From Nonomuraea endophytica (GTDB taxonomy: Bacteria; Actinomycetota; Actinomycetes; Streptosporangiales; Streptosporangiaceae), in the NCBI RefSeq assembly GCF_014203235.1, contig NZ_JACHIN010000004.1, positions 310,001-374,000 on the forward strand: a stretch of 64,000 nucleotides of DNA. Reading direction: 5' to 3'. The translations under genes were made by a program, and so were the position numbers. This document shows, in pieces, positions 1 to 7,827 of this stretch (within the stretch, counting starts at the first letter, position 1; every line of letters begins with the position of its first letter). The notes beneath the pieces are model-generated. The model was not told the origin of the DNA and made no database searches. It was given only the letters and a program-made list of their open reading frames with translations.

Positions 1-32
1 CTCCGGGAGGCCGCAACGATGGATCAATCTAT

Positions 33-168
33 GGCAGCCGATGGCTGCTCATGCGTAACAAGAATCGATAGAGCAGCCCGAGGGCTGCCTTGTATCAGTA
101 GTAGTCATAGGGGCCTCCGGCCCCCCTTGATAGACAAGTTCAGATAGAGCCAGCCCCAGGGGGCTGGC
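33..168. other. Array of four GC-rich hairpins in the non-coding left end
   Basis: Four short inverted repeats follow one another: 33-49 (7-bp stem, loop GAT), 73-88 (6-7 bp), 110-124 (6 bp, loop TCC) and 149-168 (8 bp). Their starts are 40, 37 and 39 bp apart. Two are immediately preceded by GATAGAG. ACAAG at 58-62 can also pair with CTTGT at 89-93, enclosing the second hairpin, and 126-138 can form CTTG-ATAGA-CAAG. I see no gene in 1-321. It could be a structured RNA, a transfer or replication locus of the integrated element, or stacked terminators for the minus-strand gene ending at 322. The role is unknown. Confidence 0.5.
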
Positions 169-321
169 CTTACCTATTGTCCGTAACCCCTTTCTCCTCC
201 GTCGAGATAAAGAGATATAGAGAGGGCGGCGTATCACCGCAGGTCAAAGGGGTAGTCCAATCCAGGTCCGGCGGACCGCTCAATCCACATCCATAGGACT
301 ACGGTCACGGTGTTGCCGGAC

Positions 322-720
322 TCAGGCGGCTCGTTCGTCCCAGCCGATGCGCTGTGATTCCCAGGTGTGGTGTGCCGGGCACATTCCTCCCCGGTCCAAC
401 TTCCTCTCCCACAGGTCCCGAGGCAGCCACACGCACGTCTCCCCACCCCCAGGCAGCACCAGGCCCGCGTCCCTTAGCTTCTTCAAGGTGGCGTAGACGG
501 TAGAGCGCGAAGCGGGCTTCAGGCGCCCGTCCAGTCGCTTGGAGAGGATCTCCCTTAGCTCCCCCTTGTTAAAGATCGCGTGCCCGGTGTTGTTGGCGCG
601 AGCCATGGCCGTCAACAGAAGTCGAGCGTCAAGGGAGAGGGTGTGCCCCTGCCGGGCCACGCTCCCGGCGTAGCGCTGAACCACCATGCCGAACTGTCGT
701 TCGGGGTAAGCCATATTCAT
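322..720 (-). CDS. Small winged-helix DNA-binding protein of the integrated element
   Basis: A 132-residue protein. An N-terminal part is followed by a predicted winged helix around residues 40-95, where ARANNTGHAIFNKGELREIL and STVYATLKKLRDAGLV look like recognition-helix segments. This type occurs in replication or regulatory proteins of actinomycete plasmids and integrative elements. The ATG at 720 is chosen because GAGGAG lies 8 bases upstream; a TTG six bases further up is possible. It lies upstream of an excisionase-like gene and an integrase, so a role in element copy control or regulation is likely, but the exact function is not visible. Confidence 0.6.
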   Translation of the reverse strand: MNMAYPERQFGMVVQRYAGSVARQGHTLSLDARLLLTAMARANNTGHAIFNKGELREILSKRLDGRLKPASRSTVYATLKKLRDAGLVLPGGGETCVWLPRDLWERKLDRGGMCPAHHTWESQRIGWDERAA

Positions 721-749
721 GATCAAATCTCCTCAGATGTCGTTGCTGG

Positions 750-977
750 TCAATTGATGGTCTGGCGCTCCAGCCAGGCCTCTACGTCGCGTTCGCGGAA
801 CTTCACGTTGCGCCCGACCCTGATGCCCTTCAGGCCCCAGGCCCGCCACTTGCTGTAAACGGTGCTCTTCGGCACGCCCAAGAGGGCGGCCACCTCTTCC
901 ACGCTCAAAAGCCTGTTGCTGCCTCCACTACTCAAACGATCGCTCCTTCCTCCGTTGCTTCCTGCCTTCGGCGTCAT
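750..977 (-). CDS. Excisionase-like helix-turn-helix protein
   Basis: A 75-residue protein with a MerR/excisionase-type HTH. LLSVEEVAALLGVPKSTVYS is followed by the short wing GIRVGRNVKFRERDVEAWL, the classic layout of the excisionase (Xis) family DNA-binding domain. Such proteins bend DNA at attachment sites and direct integrase toward excision. It lies on the opposite strand from the integrase at 1703 and in line with the winged-helix gene 30 bases downstream, as in actinomycete integrative elements. There is no strong ribosome binding site before the ATG, so a later start is possible. Confidence 0.75.
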   Translation of the reverse strand: MTPKAGSNGGRSDRLSSGGSNRLLSVEEVAALLGVPKSTVYSKWRAWGLKGIRVGRNVKFRERDVEAWLERQTIN

Positions 978-1059
978 CGCACGGTCGTTGACCGGCTAGA
1001 CCAGATTCTATGTCACGAGGCACTAGGTTTACACCTGGTTAAGGTGTTATCGTGATCAC

Positions 1060-1701
1060 ATGATGCCGACTGACTCGCCCCACAGGGGCGGACCCTACGA
1101 ACTCGACCCCGCACAGTACGGCTGGACCCTCCCTGACGGCTGGAGCCTGTGGGCCGATACCCCCGACGGCATCCCTACCGAGCTGCGCGGCCGGTACGTC
1201 ATCGACGGCATAGACGTCACCTTCACGGCGCAACCCCGCTGGATCACCAACGGCCCCCTCAGCGTGGCCCTCGACATCACGCCCTTCGACACCGAGTCGG
1301 CGGAACGCGCCCTCGACAGTGACGGCATCACGTTGCAAGTCCTGCGCTCCGTCCCCCTGGGCGAAGCCCGCCGCGTCATCACCGAGTGGGGCGACCGCAT
1401 CCGTGAGCGCTTCTACCCAGAACTACTCCCACCGCCGATCCCCGCGCACGTCACCAACGAGTACGACTACGCCGTGACCGCCATGGCCTACGTGCAGCTC
1501 ACCCACATGGGCGAACGCCGCCCCCTCCAGGCGATGGCCGAAGCCGCAGGCATCAACCGCGAAACCATGAGCGCCCGCCTGCGCCGCGCCCGCCAACTAG
1601 GGCTCCTCATCACCTACGGAGCAGGGAAACCCGGTGGTGAACTCACCGACAAGGCCGTAGCCCTGCTCAACCCCACCAACGACACTGACGAAAGGAACTA
1701 A
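1060..1701 (+). CDS. Element-encoded HTH protein of unknown function
   Basis: A 213-residue protein. The N-terminal half, residues 1-110, has no family I recognise; it is rich in Pro, Asp and Trp and could be a beta-structured ligand or protein-contact domain. Residues 135-200 resemble a winged helix, including MAEAAGINRETMSARLRRAR as helix-turn-helix and a wing near LITYGAGKPGG. Its stop is one base before the integrase start, so the two are probably co-transcribed and translationally linked. A plausible role is control of integrase or element maintenance. Two adjacent ATG codons open the frame; either may be the start. Confidence 0.6.
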   Translation: MMPTDSPHRGGPYELDPAQYGWTLPDGWSLWADTPDGIPTELRGRYVIDGIDVTFTAQPRWITNGPLSVALDITPFDTESAERALDSDGITLQVLRSVPLGEARRVITEWGDRIRERFYPELLPPPIPAHVTNEYDYAVTAMAYVQLTHMGERRPLQAMAEAAGINRETMSARLRRARQLGLLITYGAGKPGGELTDKAVALLNPTNDTDERN

Positions 1702-1702
1702 A

Positions 1703-2890
1703 TTGGCATCTTTAATCAAGAAGTGTGAGTGCGCGGAGACCAAGACCGGGCGCACGCTCAACCTCCGCAAAGCCGACGACCGCAAAACGGCTGAGAAGGT
1801 GTGGGCCCGGTGCGGCCACTCATGGGTCCTCCGCTATCGGCCTGGAGGACGCGGCACCAAGCAGACCGAGGCGTCCTACCCGCACGAGATGAAGAAAGAC
1901 GCCGAAGAGTACGCCCGGCGGGTGGAGTCCGCCAAGGTGACCCACCTCAAGGTCACCGCTGACCCCAAAGCCGGTGCCGTCCTCTTCCGCACGTTCGCCG
2001 ATGAATGGGTGCAGCGCTTCAGTGGCAAGCCCGGCACGTTCCGCACCTACCGGGGCTACCTCGCCAACCAGATCTATCCGATCCTGGGCGACCGGCGTAT
2101 CAACAGCATCCGCACCGATGAACTCCAAGCCCTGGTGCAGCAGATCAAGGCCGAGCGTTCGGTATCGGTGCAACGCGGCGTCATCTCCGTCCTGCGGCGG
2201 ATCTTCGCCCACGCCGTCACCAAGCGCCTGATGGCCGAATCGCCGTTCCAGGACATCGCCACCCCCAAGGCCCCACCCCGCAAGGAACTCAACGTCCCCA
2301 CCTGGACCCAGGTCAAGGCGATTGCCGATGCGATGCCCGAGCAGTGGCGACCCATCGTCTGGCTGATGGCCGGGGCAGGGCTCCGCATAGACGAAGCTCT
2401 CGCCTTCCATCGCGATTGCATCCGCACCGACCGACTTCGCATCCACGAGCAGTACGACCGCCGCGACGGCTTAACTCCTCTAAAGCACCGCGAGGAGGGT
2501 GAGAGCCGGTACATGCCCCTCCCGGCCTACCTGCGCGACATCCTGACCGATCACATTGCCACCCACACCACCCACTCAGGCGGCTACTTGTTCGCCGGGG
2601 AGAAGTCCAGGTTCGTGGTGGACGACACCTTCCGTACACGCTTCACCGACGCCGTGAAGAAGGCTGGTATCAAGACCCGCTTCACCCCCCACGACCTACG
2701 CCACACCTTCGCCTCGCGCGCCCTGGCCGACGGAGTCCGCATCGACGCCGTGGCCCGCTGGCTCGGCCACAAGGACATCAACGAGACCTACAAGACCTAC
2801 GCCCACCTACTACCCGACGAGTACGCCAAGGCCGCCAAGGTCCTAGACGCCGCCTACCGGGAGGCCACCCCAACAGCTCAGGCGGCGTGA
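1703..2890 (+). CDS. int: Tyrosine site-specific integrase
   Basis: A 395-residue phage-type integrase. A short N-terminal region with Cys pairs (CEC near residue 8, CGHSW near 37) is followed by an AP2-like arm domain, a SAM-like core-binding domain around 90-190 and the catalytic domain. Catalytic residues are visible: Arg in GAGLRIDEAL, H330-x-x-R333-H334 in HDLRHTF, His356 in LGHKD and Tyr366 in YKTYAHL. It should recombine attP and attB. It starts with TTG; AAAGGA lies at good spacing. It follows the HTH gene at 1060 directly. Its 3' side is the likely attachment-site side, but I cannot identify a tRNA or a repeated att core there. Confidence 0.92.
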   Translation: MASLIKKCECAETKTGRTLNLRKADDRKTAEKVWARCGHSWVLRYRPGGRGTKQTEASYPHEMKKDAEEYARRVESAKVTHLKVTADPKAGAVLFRTFADEWVQRFSGKPGTFRTYRGYLANQIYPILGDRRINSIRTDELQALVQQIKAERSVSVQRGVISVLRRIFAHAVTKRLMAESPFQDIATPKAPPRKELNVPTWTQVKAIADAMPEQWRPIVWLMAGAGLRIDEALAFHRDCIRTDRLRIHEQYDRRDGLTPLKHREEGESRYMPLPAYLRDILTDHIATHTTHSGGYLFAGEKSRFVVDDTFRTRFTDAVKKAGIKTRFTPHDLRHTFASRALADGVRIDAVARWLGHKDINETYKTYAHLLPDEYAKAAKVLDAAYREATPTAQAA

Positions 2891-2901
2891 GGGGTGCTGA
2901 C

Positions 2902-2919
2902 GTTGTGCTGACCCACAAC
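2902..2919 (+). terminator. Possible integrase terminator hairpin
   Basis: GTTGTG pairs with CACAAC around a six-base loop, 12 bases after the integrase stop. The stem is only 6 bp and no T-run follows, so it could instead be an integrase arm site. Direct GTGCTGAC copies at 2894 and 2905 overlap it and would fit the second reading. Confidence 0.3.
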
Positions 2920-3236
2920 CCTGCAGACCCTAGAAAACAGGGGGTTTTGCACCCCAAACGACCATCCCAGTATCGTCCACCAGCACCGCCGAGCTCTCCG
3001 CGCGAGGGCGAGGCTGTCTCCCCAGGCCGAGCTGAAGGCCATCCCTCCAGCCGAACCATCTCGCTGGCTGCGGCCGCCCGGCGATGACCACCTGCGCCAC
3101 ACTCTCCGCGCCCAGCCAAGCGGCCGGACAGTTGCCTGATCCAGGATCCTCGTCGCCTTCCAGCGTCCGATCGTGCACGCGGCCTGCGCGTCCGGTTGGC
3201 GTGTCCTGAAACGATCATCAGGCGTCCGAGGTCTGG

Positions 3237-3359
3237 TCAGGAGGCGATGCGTTCCCAGTTCCCGGTTCTGGCGCAGTCCTTGAAGCCGACGCGTTGTCCC
3301 GCCTGGCCCAGGGACTTCGCCGACTTCAGGGCGATCCCCGTGAGCGTCGTCTTCGTCAC
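3237..3359 (-). pseudogene. Short coding-like remnant (40 codons, GTG start)
   Basis: This minus-strand frame encodes 40 residues ending WERIAS. Almost all codons end in G or C, as in real genes of this genome, unlike the neighbouring DNA. No ATG and no good ribosome binding site is seen. Upstream the frame stays open into the tandem repeats and stops near 3700. I read it as the 3' remnant of a gene disrupted by repeat expansion or by insertion of the adjacent element. I recognise no family, and a genuine short protein is not excluded. Confidence 0.3.
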
Positions 3360-3407
3360 CCAGACAGGATGTCCCGCCCGCCCCGGGAGGGGTCCCCGAC
3401 GGTAGAT

Positions 3408-3615
3408 GTCCCCGCCGGTTGGCGTCCCCGCCGGTTGGCGTCCCCGCCGGTTGGCGTCCCCGCCGGTTGGCGTCCCCGCCGGTTGGCGTCCCCGCCGGTT
3501 GGTGTCCCCGCCGGTTGGTGTCCCCGCCGGTTGGTGTCCCCGCCGGTTGGTGTCCCCGCCTGTTGGTGTCCCCGCCTGTTGGTGTCCCCGCCTGTTGGTG
3601 TCCCCGCCTGTTGGT
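3408..3615. repeat. Thirteen-copy 16-bp tandem repeat
   Basis: The unit is GTCCCCGCCGGTTGGC. Thirteen units run without interruption. They form three ordered blocks: five copies ending GGC, then four ending GGT, then four in which CCGG has become CCTG. This block order suggests successive local duplications. All frames are open because the unit has no stop and is not a multiple of three, which creates false open frames. Degenerate copies follow to about 3650. The surrounding 2900-3709 holds no confident gene. Confidence 0.9.
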
Positions 3616-3709
3616 GTCCCCGACGGGAGAGGTGCCCGCCGGGAGGGGTGCTCGCCGATAGGGTCCCCGGCGCCGGCGGGCGGGGCCGACGCCGGGTTTT
3701 CCTGGATGG

Positions 3710-4072
3710 TCAGGTCAAGGCGGGTTCGAGGATGCGGTTCTGCTCGTCTACCAGGATGACGTTGGGCCGGTGGTCGGCGATCTCGTTCTCGGCCAGCTGG
3801 GCGTAGGTGATGATGATGACGGTGTCGCCCCGCTGGACGAGCCGGGCTGCGGCGCCGTTCACCACGACCTCGTTGGCGCCCGGCGTCCCAAGGATCGTGT
3901 ACGTCTCGAACCGGGCGCCGTTGTTGACGTTGACGACGTGCACCAGTTCGTGGACGCCGATGCCGGCCGCCTCCAGCAGTTCGGGCGAGAGCGTGAGCGA
4001 GCCCACGTAGTTCAGGTCGCTGTCGGTGACCGTGGCCCGGTGGATCTTGGAATTCATGAAGGTGCGCAGCAT
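3710..4072 (-). CDS. panD: Aspartate 1-decarboxylase
   Basis: A 120-residue proenzyme that decarboxylates L-aspartate to beta-alanine for pantothenate and coenzyme A. The self-cleavage site Gly24-Ser25, which gives the pyruvoyl group, is intact in YVGSLTLSPE. Lys9, His11, Tyr22, Arg54 and Tyr58 fall at the family's conserved positions. Full family length. It stands alone on the minus strand, divergent from the ligase at 4361 across a 288-base gap. panC and panB are not beside it. Its position could mean a housekeeping gene at the border of the biosynthetic locus, or supply of beta-alanine or a related amine to that pathway. Confidence 0.95.
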   Translation of the reverse strand: MLRTFMNSKIHRATVTDSDLNYVGSLTLSPELLEAAGIGVHELVHVVNVNNGARFETYTILGTPGANEVVVNGAAARLVQRGDTVIIITYAQLAENEIADHRPNVILVDEQNRILEPALT

Positions 4073-4360
4073 GCGGTGAGCCCCTGTCTGTGTAGGTGGA
4101 AAGCCGTCGGAAAGTCGATGGATACAGGGCCGACGCCCGCGCCGAGTTTATCGAGCCGCACCCCCGACGACCAGCGAAAAACTCTCCGGTGCATCTTTAA
4201 GGAATACTGAAAGGCCCTCGATTCGGCTCAGCCCGAATAGATTGGCAGCCGCAGCCGGGGCCCATAACGTCGCGTCCAAGGGGTAATCGGGGAGGAACTT
4301 CGGGCGCAGGCCGGACGGGGCGCGCCGTTTTCCCACGTATGTTCAGAAGGGGATTCCGCC

Positions 4361-5692
4361 ATGCCGAATTCCGTGACCAAGCATTACATCGATCAATGTC
4401 TGGACGAGCGCTCGGGACTGCGTGACGCGGTACGGCGGGCGCCGTTCTCACCGGCCTTCGCCAACGCCTACGGGCAGCGGCTGGCGGATCGGCCGTGGTT
4501 CGCCGGGGAGGCGCGGCTGCGTGAGTTCGCCGCCGATCTGCGGCCGTTCCTGGATCTGCTGGTGTCGCTGCCGTGGCGGTTGTTCGACGGCGACCTGGCC
4601 GCGTACTGCGCGACGCTGGGTGTCAGTCCCCGGCACGCGGCGGTCATGACGAGGAACGCGACCCGCAATCCGCCCAGGTACGCGCGTCCTGACGTGTATT
4701 TCGACGGCTCGGCGTTCAAGCTGCTGGAGCTCAACATCTGCAGCGCGCTCGGCGGCCTGGACCAGGCGGCGGTCAACCGGGCGCTGCTGGAGGTGCCGGA
4801 GTTCCGGGCTTTCGCCGAGGAGCACCGGCTGGGGTTCTCCGACACGGCGGCGGAGTTCGCCGCGGCGCTGCGCGACATCGCGGCGCCGGTGACGGAAGGC
4901 GACCGCCCGGTGGTGGCCATGACCGAATGGACGGACGGGCTGGCCGCCTATGGGCACCGTATGCGGGTGCTGCAGGAGCAAATGTGCGCGGCCGGGCTGG
5001 ACGTACGGCTGGCCGAGGCGGGGCAGTTCAAGGAAAAGGCCGGAAAGCTCTTTCTGGACGGCACTCCCGTCGACATGGTCCTGCGCTATTTCTCGGTCGA
5101 CGAAATATGTTCCGACCCGGCGGGAGAAGAGGTCGTGGAGCCGATAGTGCGGGCGCACGAATCGGGCCGGACGGTTCTCCATTCAACGCTCGACAGTTAT
5201 CTCTACTCCAACAAGGGCTGCATGTACCTGCTGTCGGACCCGCGCTGGCGGGAGGCGTTCACGGCCGAGGAGTCCGCGCTGATCGACCGGGTGCTGCCGT
5301 GGACACGGGCCCTGTCGGGCGCGGACGTGGTCGAACGGGCGCTGGCCGAGCGCGACTCGCTCATCCTCAAGCCGCGCGTCGGCTACGCCGGCACCGGGGC
5401 GGTCGCCGGGTGGGCGGTCGGCGAGCGGGAGTGGCGTGAGGCGGTGGCGGCGCACACCGGCGACGGCTACATCGTGCAGCGGCGGGTGACGCCGCAGGCC
5501 GAGCCGGTCTGCGACGCGGCCAGCGGCGAGGTGGCCGACTGGATCGCCGCCTGGAGCTTCTTCTTCACCGACCGCGGTTACGCGGGCTCGTCGTTCATCC
5601 GCGCCATCCCGGCCGGCTCGGGGCCGATCATCAGCCCGTCCACGCAGCCGCCGATGCGTACCACCAGCGTGTTCACCTTTCCGCACGAATGA
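4361..5692 (+). CDS. Glutathionylspermidine-synthase-like ATP-grasp ligase
   Basis: A 443-residue protein resembling the C-terminal synthetase part of glutathionylspermidine synthase and other circularly arranged ATP-grasp amide ligases. LLELNICSALGGLDQ around residue 121 corresponds to the conserved substrate-loop segment. The nucleotide-binding strand LILKPRVGYAGTG lies near 348-362, with a further conserved segment near GDGYIVQRRV. It should activate a carboxylate as acyl phosphate and join it to an amine. The FAD oxidase at 5705 follows after 12 bases, so the two form an operon. It is one of three ATP-grasp ligases in this locus. Substrates cannot be read from the sequence. Confidence 0.75.
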   Translation: MPNSVTKHYIDQCLDERSGLRDAVRRAPFSPAFANAYGQRLADRPWFAGEARLREFAADLRPFLDLLVSLPWRLFDGDLAAYCATLGVSPRHAAVMTRNATRNPPRYARPDVYFDGSAFKLLELNICSALGGLDQAAVNRALLEVPEFRAFAEEHRLGFSDTAAEFAAALRDIAAPVTEGDRPVVAMTEWTDGLAAYGHRMRVLQEQMCAAGLDVRLAEAGQFKEKAGKLFLDGTPVDMVLRYFSVDEICSDPAGEEVVEPIVRAHESGRTVLHSTLDSYLYSNKGCMYLLSDPRWREAFTAEESALIDRVLPWTRALSGADVVERALAERDSLILKPRVGYAGTGAVAGWAVGEREWREAVAAHTGDGYIVQRRVTPQAEPVCDAASGEVADWIAAWSFFFTDRGYAGSSFIRAIPAGSGPIISPSTQPPMRTTSVFTFPHE

Positions 5693-5704
5693 GGGGTTGC
5701 AGCC

Positions 5705-6811
5705 ATGACCGAGATCATCAGGAAACGGGCCGAGCGCGTCCTTGTGATCGGCGCCGGAGTGAGCGGCCTGACCACGGCCTTGTCGTTGTCGCGAGCCGGG
5801 TTCGAGGTCGTCGTCGCCGCCGAGAAGGACGCTTCGCAGTGTGTGTCCGTGGTGGCGGGCGCGTTGTGGGAGTGGCCGCCGGCGGTGTGCGGCTACCACC
5901 ATGACCAGATCTCGCTGTCGCGCTCGAAGGGGTGGTGCATGGAGTCGTACGAGATCTTCGACGGCCTGGCAGCCGACCCGTCGACGGGCGTGTTCATGCG
6001 GGTCTCGAACTTCTACTTCACCCACCGCGTCGAGCAGCACGTCCATGACCAGAACAAGATGAACGAGCTGGCGGTCAGGGTGCGCGGGTTCGAGCGTGAC
6101 CCCGGTCTCGCCTCGGCCAACGGCGTGAACCCGACGTACGGGATCATGGACGCCTACCGGCACCTCGCCCCCATGATCGACACCGACACCTACACCGGCT
6201 GGCTGCTGCGGCAGGCGGAGGAGGCCGGGGTCAAGGTCGTGCGGGCGCGGGTCTCCGGCCTGCTGCGTGAGCAGGAGCGCGAGCTGCACCAGGCGTACGG
6301 CGTGGACGCGATCGTCAACTGCACCGGCCTGGGCGCGGCGGAGCTGCACGGGGTGCCCATGTACCCGCTGCGCGGCGCGCTGGTGCGGGTGCTCAACGAC
6401 GGCACCAGGATCCCGAAGATCGAGGAGGCGCACTGCGTCTCGCACGACGAGCGCAACGGGGACGAGCAGGACATCGTGTTCATCGTGCCCCGCGGCGAGA
6501 ACCTCGTCGTGCTGGGCGGCCTCGCCGAGCCCGACCAGTGGAGCACCGACATCAACCTCGACAACCACCAGCCGGTACGCGACATGTACAACCGGTGCGT
6601 GCAGTTCATGCCGGCGATCGGCAAGGCGGAGATCGACCCGGTCGAGCCGGTACGCGCGGGCCTGCGCCCCTTCCGCAAGCAGAACGTCTGCCTGGAGAGC
6701 GAGCCGGGGACCCGGATCGTGCACAACTACGCGCACGGCGGCGCCGGGTTCAGCTTCTCGTGGGGGTGCGCGCGGGAGACGGTGGACATGGTGAAGTCCT
6801 TCACGATCTGA
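5705..6811 (+). CDS. DAO-family FAD-dependent amino acid oxidase or dehydrogenase
   Basis: A 368-residue flavoenzyme of the D-amino acid oxidase family. The N-terminal Rossmann motif GAGVSGLTTALSLSRAGFEV (about 15-35) binds FAD. The C-terminal segment HNYAHGGAGFSFSWGCA matches the family's flavin-contact motif. Length fits DAO and D-aspartate oxidase enzymes. It would oxidise a C-N bond of an amino acid or N-substituted amino acid. It is co-transcribed with the ligase at 4361 and shares a terminator with the opposing aminotransferase. A role in tailoring an unusual amino acid is inferred. Confidence 0.8.
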   Translation: MTEIIRKRAERVLVIGAGVSGLTTALSLSRAGFEVVVAAEKDASQCVSVVAGALWEWPPAVCGYHHDQISLSRSKGWCMESYEIFDGLAADPSTGVFMRVSNFYFTHRVEQHVHDQNKMNELAVRVRGFERDPGLASANGVNPTYGIMDAYRHLAPMIDTDTYTGWLLRQAEEAGVKVVRARVSGLLREQERELHQAYGVDAIVNCTGLGAAELHGVPMYPLRGALVRVLNDGTRIPKIEEAHCVSHDERNGDEQDIVFIVPRGENLVVLGGLAEPDQWSTDINLDNHQPVRDMYNRCVQFMPAIGKAEIDPVEPVRAGLRPFRKQNVCLESEPGTRIVHNYAHGGAGFSFSWGCARETVDMVKSFTI

Positions 6812-6812
6812 A

Positions 6813-6851
6813 CGGGCGAGGGGGCTCGGCGGTCCGGGCCCCCTCAGCCCG
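6813..6851. terminator. Bidirectional terminator between convergent operons
   Basis: GAGGGGGC (6818-6825) pairs perfectly with GCCCCCTC (6838-6845). The stem is extended by CGGGC (6813-6817) with GCCCG (6847-6851) around a bulged A, about 13 bp in all. It lies just after the flavoenzyme stop and overlaps the stop region of the opposing aminotransferase. Confidence 0.65.
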
Positions 6852-7827
6852 GGTCAAGCGGGATCTCGGTCAGCCACTCCGGGTGGCGTTCGGAGCGGCC
6901 GCGCACGATAGCCGCGTACTCCCGCTCCAGCCTCGTCGTCACCGGCCCCATCGTCCCGTCGCCGACGCGGCGGCCGTCGATGGTGGTGATCGGCAGGATC
7001 TCCCAGGCGGTGCCCATGAAGAACAGCTCGTCGGCCAGGTAGAGCTCGCTGCGGTCGACCTCCCGCTCCTCCAGCGCCAGCCCGAGGTCGCGGGTCAGCG
7101 CGCAGACGCTGTCCCTGGTCAGCCCGGCCAGCAGGCCGCTGGTCAGCGACGGGGTGACCACCGTACCGTCGCGCACGAGGGCGACGCAGGCGCCGGGACC
7201 TTCGCTGACCTTGTGCCGTTCGTTGAGCAGGATGGGCCAGTCGTGCCCGTTCTCCCTGGCCTCCATCATCGCCAGCCGCCCGTTGTGGTAGTTGGAGAAC
7301 GTCTTGGCGCGCGGTGGCATGGACGCGTCGCTGACCCGGATCCACGAGCTGACGGCGGCGCGGCAGCCGCGCGGCGTGAGCAGGTGGCTGTGGAAGGGCC
7401 AGCTGTCGACGACGATCTCGCAGCGGGTGCCGGCCGGGACCATCTGCTCGCGGATCACGCCGCGCGGGAAGGCCCACGGCCGGATGTAGGTGTCGGTACG
7501 GCAGGCGTTGGCGCGCAACAGGGTGAGGATGGCCTCCCGCAGGTCGTCCACGCTGCCGGGCAGGTCGAGCCGGCACAGCCGCGCCGAGTCGAACAACCTT
7601 CGCAGGTGGTCGTCGAGCCGGAAGGCCAGCAGGCGGTGCCCGTCGGCGGCGAGGTAGGCCTTGATGCCCTCGAAGACAGCGGCGACCGAGGCGTGGCCGA
7701 CCGCGTTGACGTGCACGGTGGCCTGCTCCCACGGCACCAGCGCGCCGTCGCGCCAGATCCACTCCGGGTGCCCGCTGCCCCGGGCGGCCAGCGAGTCCAG
7801 GGCCTGGGTTTCGAGTGCGTGCGTCAT
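6844..7827 (-). CDS. Class IV (branched-chain/D-amino acid type) aminotransferase
   Basis: A 327-residue PLP enzyme of fold type IV, related to IlvE and Dat. Family signatures include FEGIKAYL (about 52-59), IRPWAF with downstream residues, and Lys175 in RAKTFSNY as the PLP lysine. The usual E-G-x-x-x-N stretch is EGPGACV here, with the Asn replaced, which suggests an altered substrate. It is the last gene of the minus-strand operon and starts in an ATGA overlap with the HAD gene. In context it probably converts the 2-keto acid made by the NeuB-type enzyme to an amino acid, but a simple branched-chain role is possible. Confidence 0.82.
   Translation of the reverse strand: MTHALETQALDSLAARGSGHPEWIWRDGALVPWEQATVHVNAVGHASVAAVFEGIKAYLAADGHRLLAFRLDDHLRRLFDSARLCRLDLPGSVDDLREAILTLLRANACRTDTYIRPWAFPRGVIREQMVPAGTRCEIVVDSWPFHSHLLTPRGCRAAVSSWIRVSDASMPPRAKTFSNYHNGRLAMMEARENGHDWPILLNERHKVSEGPGACVALVRDGTVVTPSLTSGLLAGLTRDSVCALTRDLGLALEEREVDRSELYLADELFFMGTAWEILPITTIDGRRVGDGTMGPVTTRLEREYAAIVRGRSERHPEWLTEIPLDPG

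Noticed and set aside
49-237. A 62-residue minus-strand frame
   Set aside because: It runs through the hairpin array, has no family resemblance and no good ribosome site.
2891-3300. tRNA gene as integrase target
   Set aside because: I found no cloverleaf or T-loop sequence near the integrase.
3408-3615. CRISPR array
   Set aside because: Units are 16 bp with no unique spacers; it is a plain tandem repeat, and no cas gene is nearby.
3294-3806. Several long open frames across the 16-bp repeats on the plus strand
   Set aside because: The repeat has no stop in any frame, so all frames are open; no ribosome site and no sensible protein, only VPAGW-like repeats.
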